DNA of 64,000 nucleotides from Phycisphaeraceae bacterium (GCA_023898685.1 CP060234.1:2356001-2420000); one strand, 5' to 3'. Positions 34,247 through 43,079 are shown, numbered from the stretch's first letter. Notes: a model not told the origin generated them from the letters alone. Translations and numbers: made by a program.

Positions 34247-35968
34247 TCAGGTGGCCGGCGGCTTGAGCGCGCAGAACGCGAGGAACATCGGGATTTCTCG
34301 TCGGGCCCGGTTCTCCTCGTCCGCCCGTGGACCCGGCTTGCTCTCGCGCTCGCTGGCCCATTCCTCGAGCGCCTCGATGACCAGCCCCGCGTGCCGGGCG
34401 GCGTCGACATAGGCGGAGATCGGGCGATGGAACGTGGTTGTCGTCACCGCCTCGGCGCCGTCCGATGCGGCTCCCGGGTTCATGGTGATCTCGATTGCCT
34501 CCTCGCCCAGGTAGGCGTCGACACGCCGGAACTGCTGCTGCGTCTCGGGCGTCGGGCCCTCCCAGCCCCAGGCGGTGCGGCGGGGCGTACGAAAGGCGGG
34601 GTGGAGGATCGCCGCGACGAACCGCCCGCCCGGCTTGAGCAGGGCGGCCACGCCCGCGAGCGTGGCGAAGAGGTCCTCGATGTTCATCAGGGCCATGAGG
34701 CAGGTCGCGGCGTCGAAGCCCGCGGCGCCGGCGTCGATCGTGTCGGTGAGCCGCTGGGCGTCGCCCACACGGAACTCGATCGGGGCGCCCTCTGGACGGA
34801 GCTCGCGGGCCCGCTCGATCAGGCTCGCTGAGGCGTCGACGCCTAGGACTTCTGCACCGGTCGCGGCGATCGCTCGGGAAAGGATGCCCTGCCCGCAGGC
34901 GACGTCGAGCACGCGCTGGCCCGGTTGAACGTCAAGCAGGCGGAGCGAGCCCGGGATGAGCACCTTCTCGTGGTGGTCGCTGCCCCGGTCGGTGAGCAGT
35001 TCGTCGTACCACGCACTCACCCTGTCCCAGTGCGTCTCCCGGCTCTCGCCCTCGGCGGTCTTGACCTCTGGGGCCGGCGCATCGCCGGGCGGTGTCTTGC
35101 CGACCACGGTGTAGAACGCGGCGGGGGTGGGCACACGGAGGCGGAGCTTGTCGTTGGTTCCGGGATGCTCGAAGGTGACCTCGGCGAGGTGCAAGGCGAG
35201 GCGCGGGAACTCGCGGCGCTTCGAGCCGTAGGCCCGGTCGCCCCCGATCGGATGGCCCGATTCGGCCATGTGCGCGCGGAGCTGGTTGTTGTGGTCGGTC
35301 TCGGCTCTGAGCCGGACCAGCGTGAGCCCGTCACCCTCGCCGATACTCCGCATGTGGGTCACGGCGGCGAGCGGTCGGTTGGGGCCGGTGGGGATGGCCT
35401 CGTCGTCCGCCACGCTCTGGGCGACGCCCCGCCGGTTCTCGGCGAGGCGTGAGCGGATGGTGACTGTGGGGGGCGCATCGGGGGGAAGCGTGCCCTCGAT
35501 CACCGCCACGTAGAGGCGATCGGTCTTGCGGGACCGGAATTGGCGACGGAGGGTCTCGGCAACCTCGGGCGTGCGTGCGAACACGACCACCCCCGAGGCA
35601 TCGCGATCGACCTCGTGGACGACGAAGACGCGGCTGTTCTTCTCGCGGCGGAGGCGGAGCAGATCGCGGGTCAGGTCGAGGGCCGTGGGGTTGCGGCTGT
35701 GCTGTGCGGCGGTGACGAGGCCGACCGGTTTGGCGATCGCCACAACGAGATCATCCTGGTGGATGATCTCGATCGGGGGCGGGGCGTTGCGGGGTGCGCG
35801 TGCCGGCCCGCTCCGGGGCGCGGGGCGACCGCCGGGTCGGCCGCGGGACGGGCTGCCACTGGGGCCGCCGGGGCGTCCGCCGGGCTTGCCTCCCGGTCGT
35901 CCACCGGGCTTTCCGCCGCGATGGGGGCCCCGGCCTCCCGGGGTATGTTGGTTACGTGGCGGTGCGAT
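34247..35968 (-). CDS. RluA-type pseudouridine synthase fused to a class I SAM methyltransferase
   Basis: At least 498 residues (from GTG 35743), and about 573 if the frame is read from 35968. N-terminal RluA-like domain: VVAIAKPVGLVT, HEVDRDASGVVVFAR with the catalytic Asp (the usual Arg is Glu), KTDRLYVAVIEG, GHPIGGDRAYG and LALHLAEVTFEHP. A linker of about 30 residues precedes a Rossmann methyltransferase: VLDVACGQGILSRAIA, EVLGVDASASLIERA, LKPGGRFVAAILHPAF. The product may isomerise a uridine in RNA and methylate the same or a nearby site. RluA homology continues upstream of 35743 (PIEIIHQDDLV), after a Gly/Pro/Arg-rich extension. No ATG, GTG or TTG exists in frame up to the stop at 36188, so the start is unresolved; the end coordinate given is an ATC preceded by GAGGAG. 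Confidence 0.8.
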   Translation of the reverse strand: MAPPRNQHTPGGRGPHRGGKPGGRPGGKPGGRPGGPSGSPSRGRPGGRPAPRSGPARAPRNAPPPIEIIHQDDLVVAIAKPVGLVTAAQHSRNPTALDLTRDLLRLRREKNSRVFVVHEVDRDASGVVVFARTPEVAETLRRQFRSRKTDRLYVAVIEGTLPPDAPPTVTIRSRLAENRRGVAQSVADDEAIPTGPNRPLAAVTHMRSIGEGDGLTLVRLRAETDHNNQLRAHMAESGHPIGGDRAYGSKRREFPRLALHLAEVTFEHPGTNDKLRLRVPTPAAFYTVVGKTPPGDAPAPEVKTAEGESRETHWDRVSAWYDELLTDRGSDHHEKVLIPGSLRLLDVQPGQRVLDVACGQGILSRAIAATGAEVLGVDASASLIERARELRPEGAPIEFRVGDAQRLTDTIDAGAAGFDAATCLMALMNIEDLFATLAGVAALLKPGGRFVAAILHPAFRTPRRTAWGWEGPTPETQQQFRRVDAYLGEEAIEITMNPGAASDGAEAVTTTTFHRPISAYVDAARHAGLVIEALEEWASERESKPGPRADEENRARREIPMFLAFCALKPPAT

Positions 35969-36662
35969 CGGCGTGGCTCCTCGCCGAGTCGGCGACGGCG
36001 GGCGCGAGCAGGTCGAGCAGCCACCGGGCGAATTCGGGCTTGGTGATCGGGCCGTCGGTCGACGAGACGGCCTCGCCGCCCCGGCGGAAGAGGGTCGCGG
36101 CGATCGCGTCGGAGTCCATCGTTTCGAGGGGGTTGGCGACGATGAAGTCGATGTCCTTGCGCTCGAGCTTGGCCCGGGCCGAGGCGGTCAGGCGGTTCCG
36201 GGGCTCGAGTGCGAATCCGACGAGCACCTGGTCGGGGCGGCGGCGGGCGGCACAGCCGGCGAGGAGGTCGGGAGTCGGCACGAGTTCGAGGCTGATCGGC
36301 CCGTCGCCGCGTTTCCACTTGCCGGTGGCGTCGGCTTCGACGCGGGGGGTGTAGTCGGAGACGGCCGCGGCCATGATGAGCAGGTCGCACCAGGGCAGGT
36401 GCTCGGCGAGCAGCCGCTCGAGGTCGGCGGTGGAGCGGAATCGGATGATCTCGATGCCGTTGGCGGGCGGGACCGTGGGCGCGGGACCCATGAGCAGGCG
36501 GACATCCCACTTGCAGGTGGCCGCGGCCTGGGCAACGGCGGCGCCGACCCGCCCGCTGGAGCGGTTTCCGATGTAGCGGACGGCGTCGATGGGCTCGTGG
36601 GTGGGTCCGGCGGTGATGAGGAGGCGGATTCGGTTCTGCTCTGGATTGGCGCCGAGATTCAT
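35952..36662 (-). CDS. coaB: Phosphopantothenoylcysteine synthetase (CoaB domain only)
   Basis: 236 residues from the ATG at 36662. It matches the CoaB half of the bifunctional CoaBC/Dfp protein: LLITAGPTHEPIDAVRYIGNRSSGRVG (dinucleotide-binding N-terminus), AAAVSDYTPR (about 118-127), the VPTPDLLAG segment, VGFALE and DFIVANPL. It joins cysteine to 4'-phosphopantothenate with CTP in coenzyme A synthesis. The CoaC flavin decarboxylase half is absent, so decarboxylation must be encoded elsewhere, as in other organisms with split CoaB and CoaC. The 3' end overlaps the proposed start of the RluA-methyltransferase gene. Confidence 0.88.
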   Translation of the reverse strand: MNLGANPEQNRIRLLITAGPTHEPIDAVRYIGNRSSGRVGAAVAQAAATCKWDVRLLMGPAPTVPPANGIEIIRFRSTADLERLLAEHLPWCDLLIMAAAVSDYTPRVEADATGKWKRGDGPISLELVPTPDLLAGCAARRRPDQVLVGFALEPRNRLTASARAKLERKDIDFIVANPLETMDSDAIAATLFRRGGEAVSSTDGPITKPEFARWLLDLLAPAVADSARSHADRTAT

Positions 36663-36786
36663 GGTCGATCCCGATTGGGGTTGCGAGGCGGGGTTCGGGG
36701 GAAAGGTAGGGCCTTGATCCGGATTGGTCGCGGGAGGGGCCGAACATCTTGCGATGGCCGGCGGACCCAATTGCCCGCGGAACAGG

Positions 36787-36792
36787 TATAGT
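36787..36792 (+). promoter_or_regulatory. Putative -10 box upstream of the pilus/secretion operon
   Basis: TATAGT about 108 nt before the first ATPase gene. The same hexamer precedes the ECF sigma gene. No good -35 box at the right distance. Confidence 0.35.
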
Positions 36793-36900
36793 TGTGCGAT
36801 CGGGTATCCGGCGTGTGTAGGTGCGCGCGCCGCGCCGACCGATCGGCACACCGCCCGCCGCGGCCGCGGCGCCAGCCTTGGTGGAGGCCCTCGTCAGCTC

Positions 36901-38616
36901 ATGGCACGATCACGAAAGAAACTGGGCGAGATCCTCGCCGGCTCGGGTGTTGTCTCCGCCGACGACGCGAACCAGGCCGCGAAGGCGAGCAAGAAGAGCA
37001 GCAAGCGGATCGGCGAGATGCTGATCGAGCAGGGAAAGATCAACGAGGAGCAGCTCGCGCAGGCCCTCGCCCAGCAGTTCGGGTTTGATTATGTAGATCC
37101 GAACAAAGGCGACATCTCCGGGCAGGTCGATCTCTCGGCGATCGACAGCCAGCTCATCCGCAAGTACCTCGTGTTGCCGATGGGGGAGGAGAACGGCAAG
37201 CTGAGGCTCATCGTGCACGACCCGATGAACCTCGAACTGCTCGACAACCTGCGTTTCCGGCTCAACAAGGAGCTGGACCTACGGATCGCGAGCCGGGGCG
37301 CGATCAGGCGGTTCCTCGAGGCGAAGGAATCGGGGACGGCCCCGGTGCAGGCGGACGCGAGCCTGGTGACGCAGTCGATCGACCGGACGATCGATCGCTC
37401 GGTCGACCGGTCGATGGACAAGTCGATCGACGTGGCGGGCGAGGATTCGCCGGTGGTGCGGCTGGTGAACCGGATTCTGTCCGAGGCGGTGCGGGTGCGG
37501 GCGTCGGACGTGCACATCGAACCGATGGCCGACCGGGTGCGGCTGCGCTACCGCATCGACGGGGTGTGCATCGAGCGTGACAACCTGCCGAAGCGCATGC
37601 AGAACGCGGTGCTGAGCCGGATGAAGCTGATGGCGGGCGTGAACATCGCGGAGAAGCGGATCCCGCAGGACGGTCGCATCAAGCTGTCGGTGGACGAAGT
37701 GCTCATCGACTACCGCGTGTCCGCGTGCCCGGCGTACCACGGGGAGAGCGTGGTGGCCCGTATTCTGCGCCCCGATGCGGTGCGCATCGGCCTGGAGAAC
37801 CTGGGCTTTGAGTCGGACAACCTAGAGATCTTCAACAGGATCATCCGCCGGCCGAACGGCATCTTCCTCGTGACCGGGCCGACGGGCTCGGGCAAGACCA
37901 CGACGCTCTATTCGGCGCTCGACGTGCTCAACCGGCCCGATCGGAAGATCATCACGGCCGAGGACCCCGTTGAATACAACTTCGAGGGGATCAACCAGTG
38001 CCAGGTGCGCGAGGGCATCGGGCTGACATTCCCGGCGATCCTCCGATCGATGCTGCGCCAGGCGCCCAACATCATTCTCGTGGGCGAGATCCGCGACCGC
38101 GAGGTGGGCGAGATCGCGATCCAGGCGGCGTTGACGGGCCACCTGGTGTTCTCGACGCTGCACACGAACGACGCGCCGAGCGCGATCACGCGCCTGATCG
38201 ACATGGGGATCAAGCCGTTCCTCGTGGCGTCGTCGATCCAGGCGATCATGGCCCAGCGGCTGATCCGCGTGCTGTACGACCCGTCGAAACAACTCGCCGA
38301 GGAGAAGGACCTCGATCCGAAGCACCTGGCGCTGATCGGGATGAAGATGGGGGACGCGCTGGGCAAGGTCTACAAGGCGATGCCGCACGAGGCCGCGCCG
38401 GGCGGGTACAAGGGGCGGAAGGCGATCTTCGAGATGCTCCAGATGAACAGCGAGATGCGGGAGCTGGCGTTCAAGGTGGCGCCGGTGGCCAAGCTGCGCA
38501 AAGCGGCGCTGTCGTCGGGGATGCGGCCCCTGGTGGAGGACGGCAAGCTCAAGGTGCTCAAGGGGATGACGACACCCGAGGAGATCGCGAGGGTGAGCCA
38601 GGTGGCCGAGGATTAA
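36901..38616 (+). CDS. GspE/PilB-type secretion/pilus assembly ATPase (first copy)
   Basis: 571 residues from the ATG at 36901. An N-terminal T2SSE_N/MshEN-type domain (about 1-150: LGEILAGSGVVSADDANQA, IGEMLIEQGKINEEQLAQAL) precedes the secretion ATPase core. The core has VRLVNRILSEAVRVRASDVHIEP, Walker A GPTGSGKTTTLYSALD (about 325-340), the Asp box TAEDPVEY, Walker B ILVGEIRDRE and the His box LVFSTLHTNDAPSAI. The C-terminal tetracysteine zinc motif of classical GspE/PilB is missing. The linker (about 159-177) is a run of (I/V/M)D(R/K)(S/T) tetrapeptides. It powers pilin/pseudopilin polymerisation and is the first gene of the series ending with the GspK-like giant. Confidence 0.93.
   Translation: MARSRKKLGEILAGSGVVSADDANQAAKASKKSSKRIGEMLIEQGKINEEQLAQALAQQFGFDYVDPNKGDISGQVDLSAIDSQLIRKYLVLPMGEENGKLRLIVHDPMNLELLDNLRFRLNKELDLRIASRGAIRRFLEAKESGTAPVQADASLVTQSIDRTIDRSVDRSMDKSIDVAGEDSPVVRLVNRILSEAVRVRASDVHIEPMADRVRLRYRIDGVCIERDNLPKRMQNAVLSRMKLMAGVNIAEKRIPQDGRIKLSVDEVLIDYRVSACPAYHGESVVARILRPDAVRIGLENLGFESDNLEIFNRIIRRPNGIFLVTGPTGSGKTTTLYSALDVLNRPDRKIITAEDPVEYNFEGINQCQVREGIGLTFPAILRSMLRQAPNIILVGEIRDREVGEIAIQAALTGHLVFSTLHTNDAPSAITRLIDMGIKPFLVASSIQAIMAQRLIRVLYDPSKQLAEEKDLDPKHLALIGMKMGDALGKVYKAMPHEAAPGGYKGRKAIFEMLQMNSEMRELAFKVAPVAKLRKAALSSGMRPLVEDGKLKVLKGMTTPEEIARVSQVAED
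37375..37431 (+). repeat. In-gene 12-nt tandem repeat encoding an (I/V/M)D(R/K)(S/T) linker
   Basis: Five degenerate copies of a 12-nt unit (TCGATCGACCGG type) encode SIDRTIDRSVDRSMDKSID between the N-terminal and ATPase domains of the first GspE-like protein. Repeat number could vary between strains and change linker length. Confidence 0.7.
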
Positions 38617-38658
38617 CCAACTGGCCGGACCGCGGGGACCGGCACGGAGCGAAGCAAG

Positions 38659-39777
38659 ATGTCAACGATCCAGATCGACCGCCTGCTCGACACGGTGGTC
38701 AAGCTCGACGCGAGCGACCTGCACCTGACGGTGGGGCGGCAGCCGACTATCCGCATCCACGGCGGGCTGCGGAACCTCCAGACCAAGGTGCTCGATTCGG
38801 ACGACATGGTCGCGTTGATGAAGTCGATCACCCCGGAGCGGAACCAGCAGGAACTCCAGGAGGAGGGCGGCACCGACTTCGGCTTCGCGTACGGCGAAGC
38901 GGCCCGTTTCCGCGTGTCGGTCTTCCGGCAGCGAGGCGACCTTGCGATCGTGCTCCGGCAGATCCCCAACCGGCTGATGTCCTTCGAACAGATCGGGCTG
39001 CCCGACATGTGCCGCGACCTCGTGCGACGACCCCGCGGCCTGTTCCTGGTGACCGGGCCGACCGGGTCGGGCAAGACGACGTCGCTGGCGACGATGATCG
39101 ACTACATCAACATCTACATCGATCACCACATCATCACCATGGAAGACCCGATCGAGTATTACCACTACCACAAGAAATCGATCGTCAACCAGCGCGAGGT
39201 GGGCAACGACGTGCCGAGCTTCGCCGAGGCCCTACGGCGGGCCCTGCGTCAGGACCCCGACGTGATCCTGGTGGGCGAGATGCGCGACCTCGAGACGATC
39301 GAGGCGGCGGTGCGGGCGGCCGAGACCGGTCACCTTGTGTTCGGGACCCTGCACACGACCGGGGCGGCCAAGACGATCGACCGTCTGGTGGACGCCTTCC
39401 CCGTGACCCAGCAGAACCAGATCCGGGTGCAGCTTTCGACGGCGTTGATCTGCGTGCTCAGCCAGGTGCTGATGCGGCGGGTGGACGTGAAGGGTCGTGT
39501 GGCCGCCTACGAGTTCCTGGTGGTGACGCCGGCGATCGCGAACCTGATCCGCGACAACAAGACGTTCCGCATCGACTCGGCGATCCAGACCGGGAAGAAG
39601 TACGGCATGCAGCTCCTGGACGACCATCTATGGTCGCTTTATTCTCGGGGTATGATTGGTGCTGAAGAGATGATTGACAAGGGCAAAAATGCGGCTGACC
39701 TGAGAGAAAAAGTGCTTCAGGCTGGCGGAACAATCAATCGACCTGAGCTGGACGATGCCGGCGGCGGGGACGATTAG
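38659..39777 (+). CDS. pilT: PilT-type twitching/retraction ATPase
   Basis: 372 residues. N-terminal PAS-like domain (IDRLLDTVVKLDASDLHLTVG, MVALMKSITPERNQQELQE) and RecA-like core: Walker A GPTGSGKTTSLATMID (about 132-147), EDPIEYYHYHKKSIVNQREVG, Walker B VILVGEMRDLETI, LVFGTLHTTGAAKTIDRLVD with the PilT-specific histidines, and AIANLIRDNKTFRI (the AIRNLIRE motif of PilT). In type IV pili it drives pilus retraction. It has a short gap to the GspE-like gene upstream and is probably cotranscribed with it. Retraction ATPases are not part of canonical T2SS operons, so their presence argues for a pilus-like or hybrid machine. Confidence 0.93.
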   Translation: MSTIQIDRLLDTVVKLDASDLHLTVGRQPTIRIHGGLRNLQTKVLDSDDMVALMKSITPERNQQELQEEGGTDFGFAYGEAARFRVSVFRQRGDLAIVLRQIPNRLMSFEQIGLPDMCRDLVRRPRGLFLVTGPTGSGKTTSLATMIDYINIYIDHHIITMEDPIEYYHYHKKSIVNQREVGNDVPSFAEALRRALRQDPDVILVGEMRDLETIEAAVRAAETGHLVFGTLHTTGAAKTIDRLVDAFPVTQQNQIRVQLSTALICVLSQVLMRRVDVKGRVAAYEFLVVTPAIANLIRDNKTFRIDSAIQTGKKYGMQLLDDHLWSLYSRGMIGAEEMIDKGKNAADLREKVLQAGGTINRPELDDAGGGDD

Positions 39778-39851
39778 ACGAACGAACAGGATGCGGACAA
39801 GAACGATTCCGCAAATCAACGCGAATTTAGGGCAATAGTGTGAGTGTCCTG

Positions 39852-39880
39852 TTGTCCAACGCCCGTTTTTTGTTTACAGT
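39852..39880 (+). promoter_or_regulatory. Promoter inside the pilus/secretion cluster
   Basis: TTGTCC (39852-39857), a 17-nt spacer and TACAGT (39875-39880), followed by an untranslated leader of about 105 nt with a GAGGAGG before the ATG at 39993. It would let the second ATPase, GspF and pseudopilin genes be transcribed separately from the first ATPase and pilT. Confidence 0.6.
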
Positions 39881-39992
39881 GGGTTGAACCCGTCAGGGGA
39901 ACGGCCGAATCGGGAGGTAGCTCGACCGGATCGACCGTGGCGATCGGCCCAACGCCGATTGGCTCGCGGGTCGGCCTGGTGAGGAGGCCTCG

Positions 39993-41726
39993 ATGCCGAC
40001 GTTGCCGGTTTCGGAACTCAAGGGTCGCAAGCTCGGTCGCGTGCTGACCAAGCTCGGATTCTGCTCGCGCGAGCAGGTGCACGAAGCGCTGACGGTGCAG
40101 CAGACTCGCAAGGAGAAGCTGGGGCGGCTGCTGGTCGAGCTGGGTTATGTGACCGAGCAGCAGGTGGCCGAGGCCTTGGCCGGCCAGGCCGGGATGGAGT
40201 ACAAGGATCTCGCGGGGTTCGAAATCCCGGATGAGGTGGTCGACGCGATCCCCGCGGAGAACGCGAACGCGTACGGGATCGTCCCGATCGAGTACAACGC
40301 GGCGACGAAGGACCTTAAGGTCGCGCTCAAGAGCCACGAGAACTTCCAGGCGGTCGACGACCTGCGGCTGCTGATGGGCTTCAAGGTCGAGGCGGTGGTG
40401 GCCGACCCGGGGGCGATCGACGCGCTGCTCAAGAAGTACTACGCGCGTTCGGAGTCAATGGCCGAGCTCGTGAGCGGGATGGCCTCGGACAATCGGTTCG
40501 CGTCGCTGGCGGGGGCGAGCGACCAGTCGATCGACCTGGACGCGGTGCTGGAGGCGGCGGACGACAACCAAGTGGTCAAGCTGATCAACCTGGTGCTGTT
40601 GCAGGCGATCAAGGACCGGGCGTCGGACATCCACTTCGAGCCGTTCGAGAACGAGTTCAAGATGCGGTACCGCATCGACGGTGTGCTCTACGAGATGGTG
40701 CCGCCCCCCAAGCACCTGGGCCCGGCGATCACGAGCCGCGTGAAGGTCATGGCGAACCTGGACATCGCCGAGCGGCGGCTGCCGCAGGACGGGCGCATCG
40801 AGCTGAGCGTGGGCGGCAACCCGATCGACCTGCGCGTGGCGATCCTGCCGACGATCTACGGCGAGTCGTGCGTGATGCGCGTGCTCGACCGGTCGAACGT
40901 GGAGCTGAGCCTCGACCGGATCGGGCTGCGGGACGACGATCTCGACCAGTTCAGGCACCTCATCGGCAAGCCGAACGGGATCGTGGTTGTGACGGGCCCG
41001 ACGGGCTCGGGCAAGACGACGACGCTGTACGCGGCGCTGGCGGACCTGAACGACATCGAGACGAAGATCCTGACGGCCGAGGACCCGGTCGAGTATGACA
41101 TCGACGGCCTGTGCCAGTGCCAGGTGAACGCCGACGTGGGTCTGACGTTCGCGAAGTTGCTGCGTTCGTTCTTGCGTCAGGATCCGGACATTATCCTGGT
41201 GGGCGAGATCCGTGACCTGGAGACCGCGCAGATCGCGGTGCAGGCGTCGCTGACGGGCCACCTGGTGCTGTCGACGCTGCACACGAACGACGCGCCGAGC
41301 TCGATCATCCGTCTGGTCGACCTCGGGATGGAGCCGTTCCTTTTGACGGCGACGATCGAGGGCGTGGTGGCGCAGCGCCTGGTGCGTAAGCTCGATTCTT
41401 CGGTGAAGGAGGAGTACGAGCCCTCGGAGTCGGAGCTGCTTGAGCTGAACCTGCACCCGGAGGACGTGCAGGGGAGGACGTTCTTCCGCCCGAGCCGGAC
41501 CGACCGGATCGGCGGCGGGTATCGGGGCCGCATGGCGTTGTTCGAGATCATGGAGATGGACGACGACATGCGCGAGCTTGTGATGAAGGAAGCGAGCACG
41601 GCGGTGCTGCGCGACTATGCGCGGCGGCGCGGTATGCGGAGCCTGCGTGAGAGCGGGCTGCTGGCGATCTACGACGGGCTGACCTCGATCGACGAGGTGG
41701 TGCGGGAGACGCTGGCCGAGGAATGA
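39993..41726 (+). CDS. GspE/PilB-type ATPase (second copy)
   Basis: 577 residues; GAGGAGG precedes the ATG. N-terminal MshEN-type domain (KLGRVLTKLGFCSREQVHEAL, LGRLLVELGYVTEQQVAEAL), then VVKLINLVLLQAIKDRASDIHFEP, Walker A GPTGSGKTTTLYAALA (about 333-348), TAEDPVEYDIDGLCQCQV, Walker B ILVGEIRDLE, LVLSTLHTNDAPSS, and a C-terminal ALFEIMEMDDDMRELVM. Like the first copy, it lacks the four-cysteine zinc site. It is directly followed by the GspF gene, so this copy is the likely assembly ATPase for the pseudopilins downstream, with the upstream copy possibly serving another pilin set such as the protein at 32931. Confidence 0.93.
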   Translation: MPTLPVSELKGRKLGRVLTKLGFCSREQVHEALTVQQTRKEKLGRLLVELGYVTEQQVAEALAGQAGMEYKDLAGFEIPDEVVDAIPAENANAYGIVPIEYNAATKDLKVALKSHENFQAVDDLRLLMGFKVEAVVADPGAIDALLKKYYARSESMAELVSGMASDNRFASLAGASDQSIDLDAVLEAADDNQVVKLINLVLLQAIKDRASDIHFEPFENEFKMRYRIDGVLYEMVPPPKHLGPAITSRVKVMANLDIAERRLPQDGRIELSVGGNPIDLRVAILPTIYGESCVMRVLDRSNVELSLDRIGLRDDDLDQFRHLIGKPNGIVVVTGPTGSGKTTTLYAALADLNDIETKILTAEDPVEYDIDGLCQCQVNADVGLTFAKLLRSFLRQDPDIILVGEIRDLETAQIAVQASLTGHLVLSTLHTNDAPSSIIRLVDLGMEPFLLTATIEGVVAQRLVRKLDSSVKEEYEPSESELLELNLHPEDVQGRTFFRPSRTDRIGGGYRGRMALFEIMEMDDDMRELVMKEASTAVLRDYARRRGMRSLRESGLLAIYDGLTSIDEVVRETLAEE

Positions 41727-41786
41727 TCGGCGGGAAGAATCGCGTGGGGGCGTGGGCGCCCGCGCGTGGGCGTTGGAGACGACACG

Positions 41787-43079
41787 ATGCCAACCTTTGC
41801 GTATGAAGCGATGAACGCGGCCGGCAAGTCTCAGAAGGGGACGATCGAGGCCTCGAGCAGCGAGGAGGCGGTCCAGAGGATCCGCAACCAGCAGCTCTTC
41901 CCGATCACGGTCAAGCCGGCGAAGGCGGCCAAGAAGAAGGGTGCTCCCGGCGCCGAGGGCGGGGCCACGAAGAAGAAGAGGAAGAAGAAGGCCGGGGCAT
42001 CGCTCGCGATCGGCGGGGTGAGCAAGAAGCAGCTCACGCTGTTCACGCGGCAGCTCTCGACGCTTCAGGACGCGGGCCTGCCGCTGCTGCGGAGCCTCCA
42101 GATTCTCGAGGGCCAGCAGAAGCCGGGCCTGATGAAGAACGTGGTGGGGGGCGTGGCCGAGGAGGTCGAGGGCGGCTCGTCGCTGTCGGACGCGATGGGC
42201 AAGTTCCCAAAGGCGTTCGACGTGCTGTACACGAAGATGGTGCACGCGGGCGAGATCGGCGGCGTGCTGGACATCATCCTCCAGCGCCTCGCGGAGTTCA
42301 TGGAGAAGGCGCAGCGGCTGAAGCGGAAGATCCGCGGCGCGATGGTGTACCCGATCGCGGTGATCACGATTGCGATGGTGATCCTGACCGCCATCATGGT
42401 GTTCATCATCCCGAAGTTCGAGGAGATCTTCGCGGACTTCGGCGTGAACCTGCCGGCGCTGACCGTGTGGCTCATCGACACGAGCCGCTGGGTCGCGGGC
42501 GGGCAGCCCGGGCAGCAGATCCCGGGCTGGGTGTTCGTCTCGTTGTCGCCGTTCGCGATCTTCATCTTCTGGAAGGTGATCCGCAAAACGAAGCCCGGCA
42601 AGGCGGTGACGGACATCCTCCTGCTGTGGACGCCGATTTTCGGCGGGCTGATCAAGAAGACGACGATCGCGCGGTTCACGCGGACGCTGGGCACGCTGAT
42701 CGGTGCGGGCGTGCCGATCCTCGACGCGGTGACGATCACCAAGGAGACGAGCGGCAACTTCGTGTTCGAGCGGGCGTTGGGCAAGGTGCACGACTCCATC
42801 CGCGAGGGCGAGACGTTCGCCGAGCCGCTGCGGGCGTCCAAGACGTGCGACGGCATCGTGATCAACATGATCGACGTGGGCGAGGAGACGGGCGAGCTGG
42901 ACGCGATGCTGATGAAGATCGCGGACAACTACGACGAAGAGGTCGACGTCGCGGTGGCCGCGCTGGTGTCGCTGCTCCAGCCGCTGATGGTCGTCGTGCT
43001 GGGCGGCCTCATCGGCACGATCATCATCGCGATGTTCCTGCCGCTGGTCGAGATGATCAACTCGCTGAACTCGGCCTGA
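41787..43079 (+). CDS. GspF/PilC-type inner-membrane platform protein
   Basis: 430 residues from the ATG at 41787. It begins with the family's MPTFAYEAMNAAGKSQKGTI and has two homologous T2SSF domains: LFTRQLSTLQDAGLPLLRSL (about 85-104) and ARFTRTLGTLIGAGVPILDAV (about 296-316). Membrane helices lie at about 190-215, 250-275 and 398-420. Between the N-terminal strand and the first domain is an unusually Lys-rich insert (about 51-76). The protein anchors the ATPase and pushes pseudopilins into the filament. The order second ATPase, GspF, pseudopilins matches the gspE-F-G-H-I-J-K order of type II secretion operons. Confidence 0.93.
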   Translation: MPTFAYEAMNAAGKSQKGTIEASSSEEAVQRIRNQQLFPITVKPAKAAKKKGAPGAEGGATKKKRKKKAGASLAIGGVSKKQLTLFTRQLSTLQDAGLPLLRSLQILEGQQKPGLMKNVVGGVAEEVEGGSSLSDAMGKFPKAFDVLYTKMVHAGEIGGVLDIILQRLAEFMEKAQRLKRKIRGAMVYPIAVITIAMVILTAIMVFIIPKFEEIFADFGVNLPALTVWLIDTSRWVAGGQPGQQIPGWVFVSLSPFAIFIFWKVIRKTKPGKAVTDILLLWTPIFGGLIKKTTIARFTRTLGTLIGAGVPILDAVTITKETSGNFVFERALGKVHDSIREGETFAEPLRASKTCDGIVINMIDVGEETGELDAMLMKIADNYDEEVDVAVAALVSLLQPLMVVVLGGLIGTIIIAMFLPLVEMINSLNSA

